Source of the DNA: Actinomycetospora sp. NBRC 106378
GTDB lineage: Bacteria > Actinomycetota > Actinomycetes > Mycobacteriales > Pseudonocardiaceae
Direction of reading: 5' to 3'
Assembly (NCBI RefSeq): GCF_030269685.1
Contig: NZ_BSTT01000004.1
Location: 368,746 to 432,745 of the forward strand
DNA: 64,000 bases
Within the stretch, counting starts at the first letter, position 1, and the number at the start of each line of letters is the position of its first letter. The position numbers and the translations under genes were made by a program. Below, piece after piece: positions 40,970-50,064 of the stretch. Under the pieces are notes generated by a model. The model worked only from the letters and a program-made list of their open reading frames with translations. It searched no databases and was not told the origin of the DNA.

Positions 40970-42084
40970 AGTTCCCGATCCTGCGTCGCGTCCTGCGCGG
41001 CCTCGTCGGGCTGCCGCGTCCGCTCAAGCGTGCGATCGCCGGACGACGCGTCGAGCTCGACGGCCAGGTGCTGGACCTCGACGTCCAGATGGTCATCAAG
41101 CTGATCTCGCTCGCCGCGAACCCGGGCGAGGAGCCGCCGATCTCCGATCAGCGCCGCCTGACCGACGAGGCCGCCACCGGTCTCGCCGAGGTCACCCGCG
41201 GCGTCGTCAGCCGGTCGGTGACGATCCCCGTGCCGGTGGGCCCGACCCGGGACGCCCCGGGCACCCTCGACGCGCGCCTCTACGAACCGGTCGACGTCGC
41301 GGGTGCGACGTCGGGTCTGCTCGTCTTCTTCCACGGCGGCGGCTTCGCGCTCGGCAGCATCGCCTCCGGCGACCCGCTGTGCCGGGCGCTGGCGCAGCAG
41401 GCCGGCGCCCGGGTGCTGTCGGTGGAGTACCGCCTCGCCCCGGAGCACCCGTTCCCGGCCGGGCTCGCGGACGCGGTCGCGGCGCTGCGCCATGTCCTCG
41501 CCCACCGGGAGGAGTTCCGGGCGGGCGCGGTCGCGGTCGGGGGCGACTCGGCGGGCGCGAACCTCGCCCTCACCGCCGCCCACCAGCTGGCGCGGCGGGG
41601 CGAGCCGACCGCCGAGTTCGTCCTCGCGCTCTACCCCGTCACCGACGCCGGCCGGCAGGGCGGCTCCCGCGAGCTGTTCTCCGTCGGGTTCGGGCTGCGC
41701 ACCCAGGACGTGGAGTGGTTCGAGGGCCTGTACCTGCCCGAGGGGCTCGACCCGATCCGCCCGACGGCGCTGCTCGAGGCCGACGATCTCGACCGCATGC
41801 CCCCCGCCTACGTCGCCACCGCCGGCTTCGACCCGCTGCGCGACGAGGGCGAGGAGCTGGTGACGGCGCTGCGGGCCGTCGGGGTCCCGGTCGTGGCCCG
41901 CCGGTTCCCCGGGCTCGTGCACGGCTACGCGGGCTTCGCGGGGCTGATCCCGGCGGCGCGGGACGCGGTGCTCGACGCGGCGTCGGCCCTCCGGGCGGGG
42001 ATCGCGCTGACCGGTCCACGGTCGTCGTCGGGGATGGCCCTGGACACGCCGGGCGTGGCGGACCGTGGTGCGGGTATCTCCTGA
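40966..42084 (+). CDS. HSL-family alpha/beta hydrolase (esterase/lipase)
   Basis: 372 aa from GTG coupled to the GNAT stop. Hormone-sensitive-lipase family: LVFFHGGGFALGS near residue 121 (HGGG oxyanion hole), VAVGGDSAGANLALTAAHQL near 191 (GDSAG nucleophile), DPLRDEGEELV near 288 (Asp) and GLVHGYAGFAG near 317 (His). The long N-terminal helical cap (about 90 residues) suits hydrophobic ester substrates. No signal peptide. An SRPBCC gene follows by 2 nt. Confidence 0.88.
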   Translation: MKFPILRRVLRGLVGLPRPLKRAIAGRRVELDGQVLDLDVQMVIKLISLAANPGEEPPISDQRRLTDEAATGLAEVTRGVVSRSVTIPVPVGPTRDAPGTLDARLYEPVDVAGATSGLLVFFHGGGFALGSIASGDPLCRALAQQAGARVLSVEYRLAPEHPFPAGLADAVAALRHVLAHREEFRAGAVAVGGDSAGANLALTAAHQLARRGEPTAEFVLALYPVTDAGRQGGSRELFSVGFGLRTQDVEWFEGLYLPEGLDPIRPTALLEADDLDRMPPAYVATAGFDPLRDEGEELVTALRAVGVPVVARRFPGLVHGYAGFAGLIPAARDAVLDAASALRAGIALTGPRSSSGMALDTPGVADRGAGIS

Positions 42085-42086
42085 CC

Positions 42087-42524
42087 ATGGCGGGACCCGT
42101 GAAGGAATCGATCTCCATCGCCGCGCCGGTGTCGACCGTCGTCGACATCGTGGCCGACCTGGAGAACACCGAGCGCTGGGCCAACGAGGCCAAGGGCGCC
42201 GAGGTGAAGGCGCGAGGTGACGACGGGCGGCCGACGCGTATCGAGGTCACCCTGGGCGCGATCGGGTTCACCACCGCGGCGGTCTACGACGTCGCGTACA
42301 CCGACTCGTCGGTGACGCTGACCTGCACCGGGGACGGTGGGCGCCTGATCCGCGAGAGCACGATCAGCTACGAGGCGGCCGAGTCCGGCGACGGCACCGA
42401 GCTGACGATGACCTCCACGATGGAGGTCACCGTCCCCGTGCCCGAGTGGGGGCTCGAGCGGGCGATGGGTCGCTCGGCGAAGAAGAACCTGCAGTCGGTG
42501 AAGAAGGACGCCGAGCGCTCCTGA
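42087..42524 (+). CDS. SRPBCC-family (polyketide cyclase/dehydrase-like) protein
   Basis: 145 aa, ATG start two bases after the hydrolase stop. SRPBCC helix-grip signature: VKESISIAAPVSTVVDIVAD then LENTERWANEAKGAEVKARG at the start, and the long C-terminal helix GLERAMGRSAKKNLQSVKKD at the end. Very similar mycobacterial and actinobacterial proteins have no known ligand. Probably a hydrophobic-ligand carrier used with the adjacent esterase. Only 3 nt separate its stop from the convergent reductase stop. Confidence 0.87.
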   Translation: MAGPVKESISIAAPVSTVVDIVADLENTERWANEAKGAEVKARGDDGRPTRIEVTLGAIGFTTAAVYDVAYTDSSVTLTCTGDGGRLIRESTISYEAAESGDGTELTMTSTMEVTVPVPEWGLERAMGRSAKKNLQSVKKDAERS

Positions 42525-42527
42525 CGG

Positions 42528-43526
42528 CTAGTGCCGCAGGGCGCCCATCATCGCCGACGGGTAGCGGTCGCCGGTCGCCACGCCCAGCGGCGCGGCCTCG
42601 TCGATCGCCGCGAGCTCGTCGTCGGTGAGCGTCACGTCCACCGCGGACACGTTCTCCTCCAGGTACCGGCGGCGCTTGGTGCCGGGGATCGGCACGACGC
42701 CGGACGGGATCTGCTTCGCGAGCACCCAGGCGAGCGCGAGCACCGTCGTCGGGACGCCCTTCGACGCCGCGATCTCCTCCACCCGCTCGAGCACGCGCAG
42801 GTTGGCCTGCAGCGCCTCGCCGGAGAAGCGCGGGGCGTTGCGGCGCCAGTCGCCCTCGGGCAGGTCGTCGGTGCTGCGGATCTCCCCGGAGAGGAAACCG
42901 CGGCCGAGCGGGCTGTAGGGCACGAAGCCGATGCCGAGCTCGCGGCACACGTCGAGCACGCCGTCGTCCTCGACCTCGCGGGTGAACAGCGAGTACTCGG
43001 TCTGCACCGCACTGACCGGCGCCGTCGCGTGCGCCCGCCGGATGGTGTCGGGCGCCGCCTCCGAGATGCCGAGGTAGCGGACCTTCCCGGCCGTGACGAG
43101 CTCGCCCAGCGCGCCCCAGGTCTCCTCGATCGGCACCGAGGGGTCGACGCGGTGCTGGTAGTAGAGGTCGATGTGGTCGGTCCCGAGGCGCTGCAGCGAC
43201 CCGTCGACGGCCTGCCGCAGGTACTCCGGCGATCCGTCGACGCGGCCCGCGGGCCTCCCGTCGGGGGAGACGGCGTTGCCGAACTTGGTGGCGATCTGCA
43301 CCTCGTCGCGGTGGGCCCGCAGCTCCTGCCCGACCAGGTCCTCGTTGGTGCGCGGGCCGTAGATGTCGGCGGTGTCGAAGAAGGTGACGCCGAGCTCCAG
43401 GGCCCGGGCGATCGTGGCGCGGGACTCGGCGTCGTCCTGCCCGCCGTAGGCGTAGGTCATCCCCATGCAGCCGAGCCCGAGGGCGGAGACGGAGAGGCCC
43501 TGGGTCCCGAGTGGTCGTTGCTCCAT
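42528..43526 (-). CDS. aldo/keto reductase (AKR13-like)
   Basis: 332 aa. AKR barrel: [20 protein letters not shown] near residue 10, [20 protein letters not shown] near 48 (Asp, Tyr), VQIATKFG (Lys) near 76, and [15 protein letters not shown] (His) near 121. The NADPH site is [15 protein letters not shown] near 282. The G-C-M-G-M opening is typical of AKR13-type reductases such as YakC. It follows the flavoprotein dehydrogenase gene by 9 nt. Substrate unknown. Confidence 0.9.
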   Translation of the reverse strand: MEQRPLGTQGLSVSALGLGCMGMTYAYGGQDDAESRATIARALELGVTFFDTADIYGPRTNEDLVGQELRAHRDEVQIATKFGNAVSPDGRPAGRVDGSPEYLRQAVDGSLQRLGTDHIDLYYQHRVDPSVPIEETWGALGELVTAGKVRYLGISEAAPDTIRRAHATAPVSAVQTEYSLFTREVEDDGVLDVCRELGIGFVPYSPLGRGFLSGEIRSTDDLPEGDWRRNAPRFSGEALQANLRVLERVEEIAASKGVPTTVLALAWVLAKQIPSGVVPIPGTKRRRYLEENVSAVDVTLTDDELAAIDEAAPLGVATGDRYPSAMMGALRH

Positions 43527-43535
43527 GTCCCGGGA

Positions 43536-45179
43536 CTACCCCGCGAGCGCCCGCCCGACCGTGCGCCCGGAGAACAGACAGCCGCCGAGGAACGTGCCCT
43601 CGAGCGAGTTGTAGCCGTGCACCCCGCCGCCGCCGAACCCGGCGGCCTCGCCCGCCGCGTACAGCCCGGGCACCGGGACGCCGTCCACGCCGAGCACCCG
43701 GCCGGCGAGGTCGGTGTGCAGCCCGCCGAGCGTCTTGCGGGTGAGGACGTGCAGCTTCACCGCCACCAGCGGGCCCGCCTCCGGGTCGAGCAGGCGGTGC
43801 GGCGCCGCGACCCGCACGAGCCGGTCGCCCAGGTAGCCGCGGGCGTTGCGGACCGCCGCGAGCTGTGCGTCCTTGCCGTAGGGGTTGTCGAGGTCGCGGT
43901 CGCGGGCCACGACCTCCCGTTCCACGTCCTCGAGGCGCAGCAGCGGTTCGGGGGTCAGGGCGTTCATCCGGTCGACCAGCTCGGCGAGCGAGCCCGCCGC
44001 CACGAAGTCGGCGCCGCGGCGCTGGAACTCGCCGACCGGACCGGTCGGGCCCGGACGACCGCGCTGCAGGGTCAGGCGGATGTCGCGGCCGGTGAGGTCC
44101 GGGTTCTGCTCGGAGCCGGAGAGCGCGAACTCCTTCTCCAGGATGCGCTGGGTGGTGACGAACCAGGTGTGGTCGTGCCCCGTGCACCGGATGTGCGCGA
44201 GCGTCGCCAGCGTGTCGTGGCCGGGGAACAGGGGTGCGGGCAGTCGTCGCCCGGTCGCGTCGAACCACATCGAGGACGGCCCGGGCAGGATGCGGATGCC
44301 GTGCAGCGGCCAGACCGGCGAGTGGTTGACGATGCCCTCGGTGTAGTGCCACATCCGGTCGCGGTGCACCACCGCGCCGCCCGCGGCCTCGGTGATGCCG
44401 ATCATCCGGCCGTCCACGTGCGCGGGCACGCCGGAGATCATGTGCTCGGGCGGGGTGCCGAGGCGGGCCGGCCAGTACTTCCGCACGGCCTCGTGGTCCC
44501 CGCCGATCCCGCCACTGGTGACGACGACGGCGCCCGCGGCGATCTCGAACGTCCCGGTCTCGACGCGCGAGCTCGACTGCCCGCGGGAGACGTCGCTGGG
44601 TTCGAGCACCGCGCCGCTCACGCCGGTGACCACACCTGCCGTCGTGACGACGCGGTCCACGCGGTGGCGGTGCCGGAGCTCGACGCGCCCGTCGGCGACC
44701 GCGGCACGCACCCGGCGCAGGAAGGGCTCGAGGATGCCGGGGCCGGTACCCCAGGTGATGTGGAAGCGCGGAACGGAGTTGCCGTGACCGGTCGGGGAGC
44801 CGGAGCCCCGCTCGGCCCATCCGACGACGGGGAAGAAGCGGACGCCCTGCGCCCGCAGCCACGAGCGCTTCTCCCCGGCGGCCCACTCGACGTACGCCCG
44901 GGCCCACGCCCGGCCCTGCTCGTCGCCGGTCGCGTCGAACTGGGCGGAGCCCTGCCAGTCCGACCACGCGAGCTCGACCGAGTCGCGGATCCGCAGCCGG
45001 CGCTGCTCCGGGGAGTCGACGAGGAAGAGCCCGCCGAACGACCACCAGGCCTGCCCGCCGAGCGAGGCCTCGGGCTCCTGGTCGACCAGGACGACCCGAC
45101 GACCCGCGTCGGCGAGTTCGGCGGTGGCGACGAGCCCGGACAGGCCGGCTCCGACGACGACGACGTCCGGGGTGCTCAC
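43536..45179 (-). CDS. FAD-binding dehydrogenase (fumarate reductase/KstD-like flavoprotein)
   Basis: 547 aa, GTG start. FAD Rossmann motif VVVVGAGLSGLVATAELADA at residue 5. The succinate dehydrogenase/3-ketosteroid dehydrogenase-type flavoprotein family is supported by VVVTSGGIGGDHEAVRKYW near 215, GGLHTDLAGRVLGVDGVPVP then GLYAAGEAAGFGGGGVHGYN near 490-520, and SLEGTFLGGCLFSGRTVGRA at the end. The closest named group is the actinobacterial 'FAD-binding dehydrogenase', with no proven substrate. Co-oriented with the aldo/keto reductase downstream, probably one operon. Confidence 0.87.
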   Translation of the reverse strand: MSTPDVVVVGAGLSGLVATAELADAGRRVVLVDQEPEASLGGQAWWSFGGLFLVDSPEQRRLRIRDSVELAWSDWQGSAQFDATGDEQGRAWARAYVEWAAGEKRSWLRAQGVRFFPVVGWAERGSGSPTGHGNSVPRFHITWGTGPGILEPFLRRVRAAVADGRVELRHRHRVDRVVTTAGVVTGVSGAVLEPSDVSRGQSSSRVETGTFEIAAGAVVVTSGGIGGDHEAVRKYWPARLGTPPEHMISGVPAHVDGRMIGITEAAGGAVVHRDRMWHYTEGIVNHSPVWPLHGIRILPGPSSMWFDATGRRLPAPLFPGHDTLATLAHIRCTGHDHTWFVTTQRILEKEFALSGSEQNPDLTGRDIRLTLQRGRPGPTGPVGEFQRRGADFVAAGSLAELVDRMNALTPEPLLRLEDVEREVVARDRDLDNPYGKDAQLAAVRNARGYLGDRLVRVAAPHRLLDPEAGPLVAVKLHVLTRKTLGGLHTDLAGRVLGVDGVPVPGLYAAGEAAGFGGGGVHGYNSLEGTFLGGCLFSGRTVGRALAG

Positions 45180-45201
45180 GCCGCCATCATGCCAAGAGCG
45201 G

Positions 45202-45609
45202 TCAGCGCATCCCCAGCTTCTTGGTGCAGGTCGGCCACGCCTTCCAGCCCTGCTCGTCCTGCACCCTCTTCGCCACGGCGATCTGCTCCTCGCGGCTGGC
45301 CTGGTCGGCCGAGGGCGCGTACTTGCGGCCGCCGAACTCGCGCCAGGTGGAGTCGGTGAACTGCAGGCCGCCCTTGAAGCCGTTGCCCGTGTCCGCGTCC
45401 CAGTTGTTGGTCGACTCGCACTTGGCGAGGCGGTCCCACGTGGCGTTGCTCTCCGGCGAGGCGGTCGCGCTCGGCGCGGCCATGGCGGTGCCGGCCAGGG
45501 CGACCGGCGCGGTCACGGAGGCGGCGACGACGCCGACCTTGAGCGACGCGAGGGCGAGGCTGCCGGTGGTCTCGGACAGCGTGGACGGCTTGCGGTGGCG
45601 ACCAGACAT
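45202..45609 (-). CDS. Rpf-like transglycosylase (resuscitation-promoting factor domain)
   Basis: 135 aa. A signal sequence ([20 protein letters not shown] then AMA-AP cleavage near residue 45) is followed by a single Rpf domain: [20 protein letters not shown] (catalytic Glu), [20 protein letters not shown], and [20 protein letters not shown] with the two domain Cys. Secreted muralytic enzyme that cleaves peptidoglycan glycan strands during growth resumption. No LysM or G5 domain, so a minimal RpfC/D/E-like form. A candidate promoter lies 62 nt upstream. Confidence 0.93.
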   Translation of the reverse strand: MSGRHRKPSTLSETTGSLALASLKVGVVAASVTAPVALAGTAMAAPSATASPESNATWDRLAKCESTNNWDADTGNGFKGGLQFTDSTWREFGGRKYAPSADQASREEQIAVAKRVQDEQGWKAWPTCTKKLGMR

Positions 45610-45677
45610 ACGTCGGCTCCAAGTCGAGTCGGGGACACTCGGGCCGGAGTGCGTGGGGAGCGGACCGGCAGGCGGGG

Positions 45678-45706
45678 ACCGTAATCGAACCGAGACCTTC
45701 CGTCAC
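45678..45706 (-). promoter_or_regulatory. candidate promoter of the Rpf gene
   Basis: On the minus strand, -35-like GTGACG (45706-45701) and -10-like TACGGT (45683-45678) with a 17-bp spacer, giving a leader of about 60 nt. The remaining upstream region to 45810 shows no recognisable c-di-AMP riboswitch, which often precedes rpf genes in actinobacteria. Confidence 0.4.
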
Positions 45707-45810
45707 CTCGCGTGACCGGACGGCCGCGCAGTGTCGCGGTGAGTGGCGGGCTGCGGGCGGTGGGCGGCGAACGGAGCGACCCCATACGGCTGAATCGGCC
45801 GAACGGGCGC

Positions 45811-46785
45811 TCAGCGCAGGAAGCCGACCGCCGCCCAGTGACCACGCGGGTCGGTGTCGGCCGGTGGCCGCCCCGCTTCCGGACGCCACTGCCCGGCCCA
45901 GGTGAGCCCGGGCTCCACGAGATCGACCCCGGCCACGATCCGGGCGACCTGGTCCCGTGAGCGGGCCCGCGGGGCGCCGTGGGCGTAGCTCGCGGTGATC
46001 CGCTCGACGTGCCGGGTGGCCCGGCCGTCGTCGGTGGTGAAGTGCGAGACGGCGAGCGCGCTGCCGGGCACGAGCCGGGCGAGGTAGCGCTCGACGAGCC
46101 CGGCGGCGTCGTCGGGAACGTGTTGCAGCATCGAGAACGCGAGCAGCCCGACCGGCCGGCCGAGGTCCAGCAGGCCGGCGACCCCCGGTGCGGCGAGCAC
46201 GGCGGCGACGTCGGTGACGTCGACCGTGCTGTAGCTCGCCGTCGGCACCGCGGCGAGCAGCGCCTGCCCGTGGAGGGCGGCGATGGAGTCGACGTCGGTG
46301 TAGGCCACCCGGGCCGTGGACCGGCTGCGGGCGACCACCTCGTGCACGTTGCCCATGGTGGGCACCCCGGAGCCGAGGTCGAGGAACTGGTCGATGCCGG
46401 CGGCGAGCAGGAACCGCACGGCCCGGCGCAGGAAGGCCCGGTTCTCGCGGGCCAGGGTCACCACGTCCCCCGAGGTTCGGGTCAGCTCGTCGCCGGCGCG
46501 GCGGTCGACGGCGCCGTGGGCCGCCCCGCCGAGCAGGTAGTCGTAGACGCGCGCCGAACTCGGCCGCTCGAACTCCTCCGGCGACGGCGACGGCTCCCGC
46601 CCGCGCGTGGGCGACGACGGCAGGGCGGGGTGGAGGACCTCGCCGGCGGGCGGACCGGCCTGGCCGGGCACCGACCCGGGCGGCAGCCCGAGCACGGCAC
46701 GGGGCGTCGCGGCCCGCTCGGCGAGGCCGCCGGGGTTCCCCGGCGCCGGCGGGGCGGGGCGGTGGCGGCGCGGCGGTTCGAGCAC
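45811..46785 (-). CDS. PF04672-type SAM-dependent methyltransferase
   Basis: 324 aa from the GTG at 46785, chosen because GGAGG lies seven bases upstream; the frame stays open to 46929. After an 70-residue low-complexity N-terminus the PF04672 signature starts with ERPSSARVYDYLLGGAAHGA. It continues with FLRRAVRFLLAAGIDQFLDL then GSGVPTMGNVHEVV (motif I) and VAYTDVDSIAALHGQALLA. This family is greatly expanded in actinomycetes and mostly uncharacterised. The long disordered N-terminal extension is unusual. Divergent from the lipid operon. Confidence 0.85.
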   Translation of the reverse strand: MLEPPRRHRPAPPAPGNPGGLAERAATPRAVLGLPPGSVPGQAGPPAGEVLHPALPSSPTRGREPSPSPEEFERPSSARVYDYLLGGAAHGAVDRRAGDELTRTSGDVVTLARENRAFLRRAVRFLLAAGIDQFLDLGSGVPTMGNVHEVVARSRSTARVAYTDVDSIAALHGQALLAAVPTASYSTVDVTDVAAVLAAPGVAGLLDLGRPVGLLAFSMLQHVPDDAAGLVERYLARLVPGSALAVSHFTTDDGRATRHVERITASYAHGAPRARSRDQVARIVAGVDLVEPGLTWAGQWRPEAGRPPADTDPRGHWAAVGFLR

Positions 46786-47099
46786 GCGGCCACCTCCGAC
46801 GGTCGCCTCCGGGCGGGGGCGGTCGGTGGCCAGTAGGCAAGGGGGATCCGGCGGTGTCAAACGCGCACCACGGAGGAACCAGCGCGTCGAGGTCCGGACG
46901 ACCCCGCACGGTGAGCGACCCGTCCGCAAAACCCTGTGCCGCGCCGGGCGCCTTCCGTGGCGCGCGCCGATCTCGTCACGGACGGTCAGATGTCACGACT
47001 AGGTCACAGCGCGGCCGCTCCGAGCTGTTGGGAGAGGGTTCGGCGGGAGGTCACGTCGTCGTCGCTCACCCGGACCTCACGGCGGCAACCGTCCATCCC
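46786..47099. promoter_or_regulatory. divergent region upstream of the aminolipid operon
   Basis: 314 bases without a convincing gene. GTCAC occurs three times in the same orientation (46975-46979, 46992-46996, 47003-47007), with CTAGGT between and overlapping the last two. This could be a -10 region with repeated activator half sites for the plus-strand operon. A GGAGG at the left end serves the PF04672 methyltransferase gene. Confidence 0.3.
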
Positions 47100-48299
47100 G
47101 TGCGCGTCGCGGTCGTGACCGAGTCCTTCCTGCCCCAGGTCAACGGGGTCACGAACTCGGTCCTGCAGGTCATCGCCCATCTCCGACGACGAGGGCACGA
47201 CGCCCTCGTCCTGGCCCCGGGGGTCGGCCCCGACGAGGTGGAGGGCACCCCGGTCATCCGGGTCCCGGCGCTCGATCTCGCGGTGGTCGACTCCCTCCCC
47301 GTCGGCGTCCCCACGCCCGCGGTCCGGGCGACCCTCGAGGAGTTCCGTCCCGACGTCGTCCACCTCGCGTCGCCCTTCGTCCTCGGTGCCCGCGCGATCA
47401 CCGCGGCCCGGCGGCTGCGGGTGCCGACCGTCGCGGTCTACCAGACCGACGTCGCCGGGTTCGCCGCCTCGTACGGCGTCGGGCTGACCGCCCGCGCGGC
47501 CTGGCGCTGGACCCGGCGGCTGCACAGCCGCGCGGACCGGACGCTCGCCCCGTCGGCGTGGGCGGTCGACGCGCTGCGCGAGCACGGGATCCCGCGCGTG
47601 CACCGGTGGGGTCGCGGCGTCGACACCGACCGGTTCCGCCCGGCCGCGGAGCACGCCGACGGCGGCGCGGCCGCGGCGGCGCTGCGCCGGGAGCTCGCGC
47701 CGCGCGGGGAGATGCTGGTCGGCTACGTCGGGCGGCTCGCGCACGAGAAGCAGGTGGAGCGGTTGGCCGCGCTCTCCGCTCTGCGCGGCGTGCGCGTCGT
47801 CGTCGTCGGGGACGGCCCGGCCCGGTCGCGGCTCGCCGAGCTCCTGCCCGACGCCGCCTTCCTCGGTTTCCGCGGCGGCTCCGACCTCGCCACCGCCTAC
47901 GCCGCGCTCGACGGTTTCGTCCACACCGGCCCCTTCGAGACCTTCTGCCAGACGGTGCAGGAGGCCAAGGCCACCGGCCTGCCGGTCATCGCGCCGGACG
48001 CGGGCGGGGTGCGCGACCTCGTGGATCCCGGGGTCACGGGGTGGCTCTTCGACGTCGACGACCCCGCCGGGGGTGGCCTCGCCGAGCGGGTCCGGCAGTG
48101 GCGGGACGAGCCGGCCGTCCGCCGCCGGACGGGCCTCGCCGCCCGGGCGTCGACCACGGGCCGGACCTGGCCCGCGGTCTGCGAGGAGCTGCTGGGGCAC
48201 TACGCGGATCTCACCGCTCACGATTCACGCGGAGCACACCGCGTCGTCACGCGCGGGTCGGCCGAACGGCGCACTGGCACCGTAGACACCGCGGCATGA
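47100..48299 (+). CDS. GT4 glycosyltransferase, MgtA/GDP-mannose mannosyltransferase-like
   Basis: 399 aa from GTG. GT-B fold, family GT4. N-terminal VRVAVVTESFLPQVNGVTNS matches MgtA/PimB'-type enzymes, with VVHLASPFVLGARAI near residue 82 and VYQTDVAGFAASYGVG near 112. The C-terminal donor domain has MLVGYVGRLAHEKQVERLAA near 205 and GPFETFCQTVQEAKATGLPV then IAPDAGGVRDLV near 278-305 (E-x7-E). Known relatives mannosylate glucuronosyl-diacylglycerol. Its stop overlaps the OlsB-like start (ATGA), so it probably glycosylates a lipid made by the following genes. Confidence 0.87.
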   Translation: MRVAVVTESFLPQVNGVTNSVLQVIAHLRRRGHDALVLAPGVGPDEVEGTPVIRVPALDLAVVDSLPVGVPTPAVRATLEEFRPDVVHLASPFVLGARAITAARRLRVPTVAVYQTDVAGFAASYGVGLTARAAWRWTRRLHSRADRTLAPSAWAVDALREHGIPRVHRWGRGVDTDRFRPAAEHADGGAAAAALRRELAPRGEMLVGYVGRLAHEKQVERLAALSALRGVRVVVVGDGPARSRLAELLPDAAFLGFRGGSDLATAYAALDGFVHTGPFETFCQTVQEAKATGLPVIAPDAGGVRDLVDPGVTGWLFDVDDPAGGGLAERVRQWRDEPAVRRRTGLAARASTTGRTWPAVCEELLGHYADLTAHDSRGAHRVVTRGSAERRTGTVDTAA

Positions 48300-49123
48300 C
48301 CAGCACCGAGGTCCTGCTCACCACCGGAGCGGCCGCCCCGGCCGGCCCCGCTCCCGCCCGGGACGAGATCGCGCGGCCGGAGGACTCCGGGCGCTACAGC
48401 CTGCTCGTCTCCCGCGAGGCCGGCGCGGTGCGCGCGGCGCAGCGGCTGCGCCACGACGTGTTCGCGGTCGAGCAGGGTGCGCGTCTCGCTCCGGGGACGG
48501 CGGCCGACGAGGGCCGCGACGAGGACCGGTTCGACGCGTTCTGCGACCACCTGATGGTGCGCGACGACACCGACGGCTCGATCGTCGGCACCTACCGCAT
48601 GCTCACGCCGGAGGGCGCCGCCGAGGCGGGCGGGCTGTACTCCGACACCGAGTTCGACCTGCGTCGACTCGATCCGCTGCGCTCCCGCCTGGTCGAGGTC
48701 GGCCGCTCCTGCGTGCACCCCGACCACCGCACCGGCACCGTGCTCTCGCTGGTGTGGGCGGGGATGTGGCGCTATCTCGTCCTCTCCGGGCACCGCTGGC
48801 TGGTGGGGTGCGCCAGCGTTCCCCTCACCGCCGACGGGGAGCTGCCGGGCGCGGTCTGGTCGCTGGTCCGCGAGAAGCACTACGCCCCCGACGAGCGCCG
48901 GGTCGTCCCGCACCGTCCGGCCCCGATCGGTCCCGACGAAGGCCGTCGCGCGGCCCGCGCCCTGACCCCGCCGCTGCTGCGCGGCTACCTGCGCCTGGGC
49001 GCCGAGATCGGCGGTGCCCCCGCGATCGACCACGACTTCGGGGTCGCCGACCTCCTGGTCCTGCTCGACCACACCGCCATCGACCCGCGCTGGCGCCGCC
49101 ACCTGCTGGGGGAGGACGGATGA
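48296..49123 (+). CDS. OlsB-like GNAT acyltransferase (ornithine N-acyltransferase family)
   Basis: 275 aa. PF13444-type GNAT of the hemolysin/OlsB group: VRAAQRLRHDVFAVEQGARL near residue 45, DAFCDHLMVRDDTDGSIVGT then YRMLTPEGA near 80-105, VEVGRSCVHPDHRTGTVLSL near 130, and WLVGCASVPL near 166. OlsB N-acylates ornithine with a 3-hydroxyacyl group to give lyso-ornithine lipid. The next gene encodes a PlsC-type enzyme, as in olsBA pairs. The amino acid used cannot be read from sequence. It overlaps both neighbours by 4 nt. Confidence 0.82.
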   Translation: MTSTEVLLTTGAAAPAGPAPARDEIARPEDSGRYSLLVSREAGAVRAAQRLRHDVFAVEQGARLAPGTAADEGRDEDRFDAFCDHLMVRDDTDGSIVGTYRMLTPEGAAEAGGLYSDTEFDLRRLDPLRSRLVEVGRSCVHPDHRTGTVLSLVWAGMWRYLVLSGHRWLVGCASVPLTADGELPGAVWSLVREKHYAPDERRVVPHRPAPIGPDEGRRAARALTPPLLRGYLRLGAEIGGAPAIDHDFGVADLLVLLDHTAIDPRWRRHLLGEDG

Positions 49124-50064
49124 GTCCCTCCGGCTGGTTCCCGGCGTCCCCCTGCACCCCGGCGTGCCTGCCCGAGCGGGTTCCCGACGACGGGTGGGTC
49201 CGGTTCCGGCGGCTCGCCCGCACCGTCGCGCGGATGACCGGGCTCCTCGTGGTGCTGCTCGCCGGGGTGCCGCTCGCGGCCCTCGCCCCGCTGCTCGGCC
49301 CGCGCGCGGTCGGCCGGATGCAGGCCTTCTGGTGCGCCCGGCTGCTCGCGGCGGCCGGGGTGACGGTCGTGGTGACCGGTCCACGCCCCGCCGCGGGATC
49401 GCTCGTCGTCGCGAACCACGTGTCCTGGCTCGACGTGCTCGCGCTCAACCGGGTCACCCCGGTCCGCATGCTGGCCAAGGTCGAGGTGCGGTCCTGGCCG
49501 CTCATCGGCGCCATGGCCGCCCGCGTCGGCACCGTCTTCCTGGAGCGGGACCGCCTCCGCGCCCTGCCCGCCGCCGTGGCCGCGGTCGCGGACGCCCTGC
49601 GGGCCGGCGGGTGCGTCGGCGTCTTCGCCGAGGGCACCACGCGCTGCGGTCGCGACCTCGGCCGGTTCCGTCCGGCGGCGTTCCAGGCCGCGTTCGACGC
49701 GGACGCCCCGGTGGTCCCCGTCGCGCTGTCCTACGCCGACGCCGGCGGGACCGTCGACGCCACGGCCGCCTTCGTCGGCGACGACGACCTCCTCTCCTCC
49801 CTGCTCCGCGTCGCCGCCGCGCCGCGGACCGTGCTGACCGTGCGGGTGCTCCCTGCGTGGACCGGTGTCGTCGGGCACGAGCACCGGCCCGGCGACCGGG
49901 AACCCGCCCGCCGCGGCAGTGCCCGGGCCGCCGCGGCGGCGATCACCGCGGCCCTGCCCGCGCCCGGCACCGACCCGCGCCCGGTGCCGGCCGTCCACGG
50001 CCCGGTCCGCCCGGCCGTGCGGCCCGCCGGGATGACCCGTGACGAGGTGACCCGTGCCGCCTGA
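49120..50064 (+). CDS. OlsA/PlsC-like 1-acyl-sn-glycerol-3-phosphate acyltransferase
   Basis: 314 aa, ATG start overlapping the OlsB-like stop. One N-terminal membrane helix near residue 40 (MTGLLVVLLAGVPLAALAPL). PlsC catalytic motifs: VVANHVSWLDVLALN near 98 (HX4D), VGTVFLERDRLR near 139, and GVFAEGTTRCGRDLGRF near 167 (EGTTR). It adds a second fatty acyl chain to a lyso-lipid; next to an OlsB-like gene this is likely a lyso-aminolipid. An 80-residue Pro/Ala/Arg tail follows the domain. Confidence 0.87.
   Translation: MSPSGWFPASPCTPACLPERVPDDGWVRFRRLARTVARMTGLLVVLLAGVPLAALAPLLGPRAVGRMQAFWCARLLAAAGVTVVVTGPRPAAGSLVVANHVSWLDVLALNRVTPVRMLAKVEVRSWPLIGAMAARVGTVFLERDRLRALPAAVAAVADALRAGGCVGVFAEGTTRCGRDLGRFRPAAFQAAFDADAPVVPVALSYADAGGTVDATAAFVGDDDLLSSLLRVAAAPRTVLTVRVLPAWTGVVGHEHRPGDREPARRGSARAAAAAITAALPAPGTDPRPVPAVHGPVRPAVRPAGMTRDEVTRAA

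Noticed and set aside
45610..45810. Possible c-di-AMP (ydaO) riboswitch in the Rpf gene leader
   Set aside because: The region was read on the minus strand. The conserved ydaO sequence blocks and pseudoknot elements are absent, and a likely promoter leaves only about 60 nt of leader.
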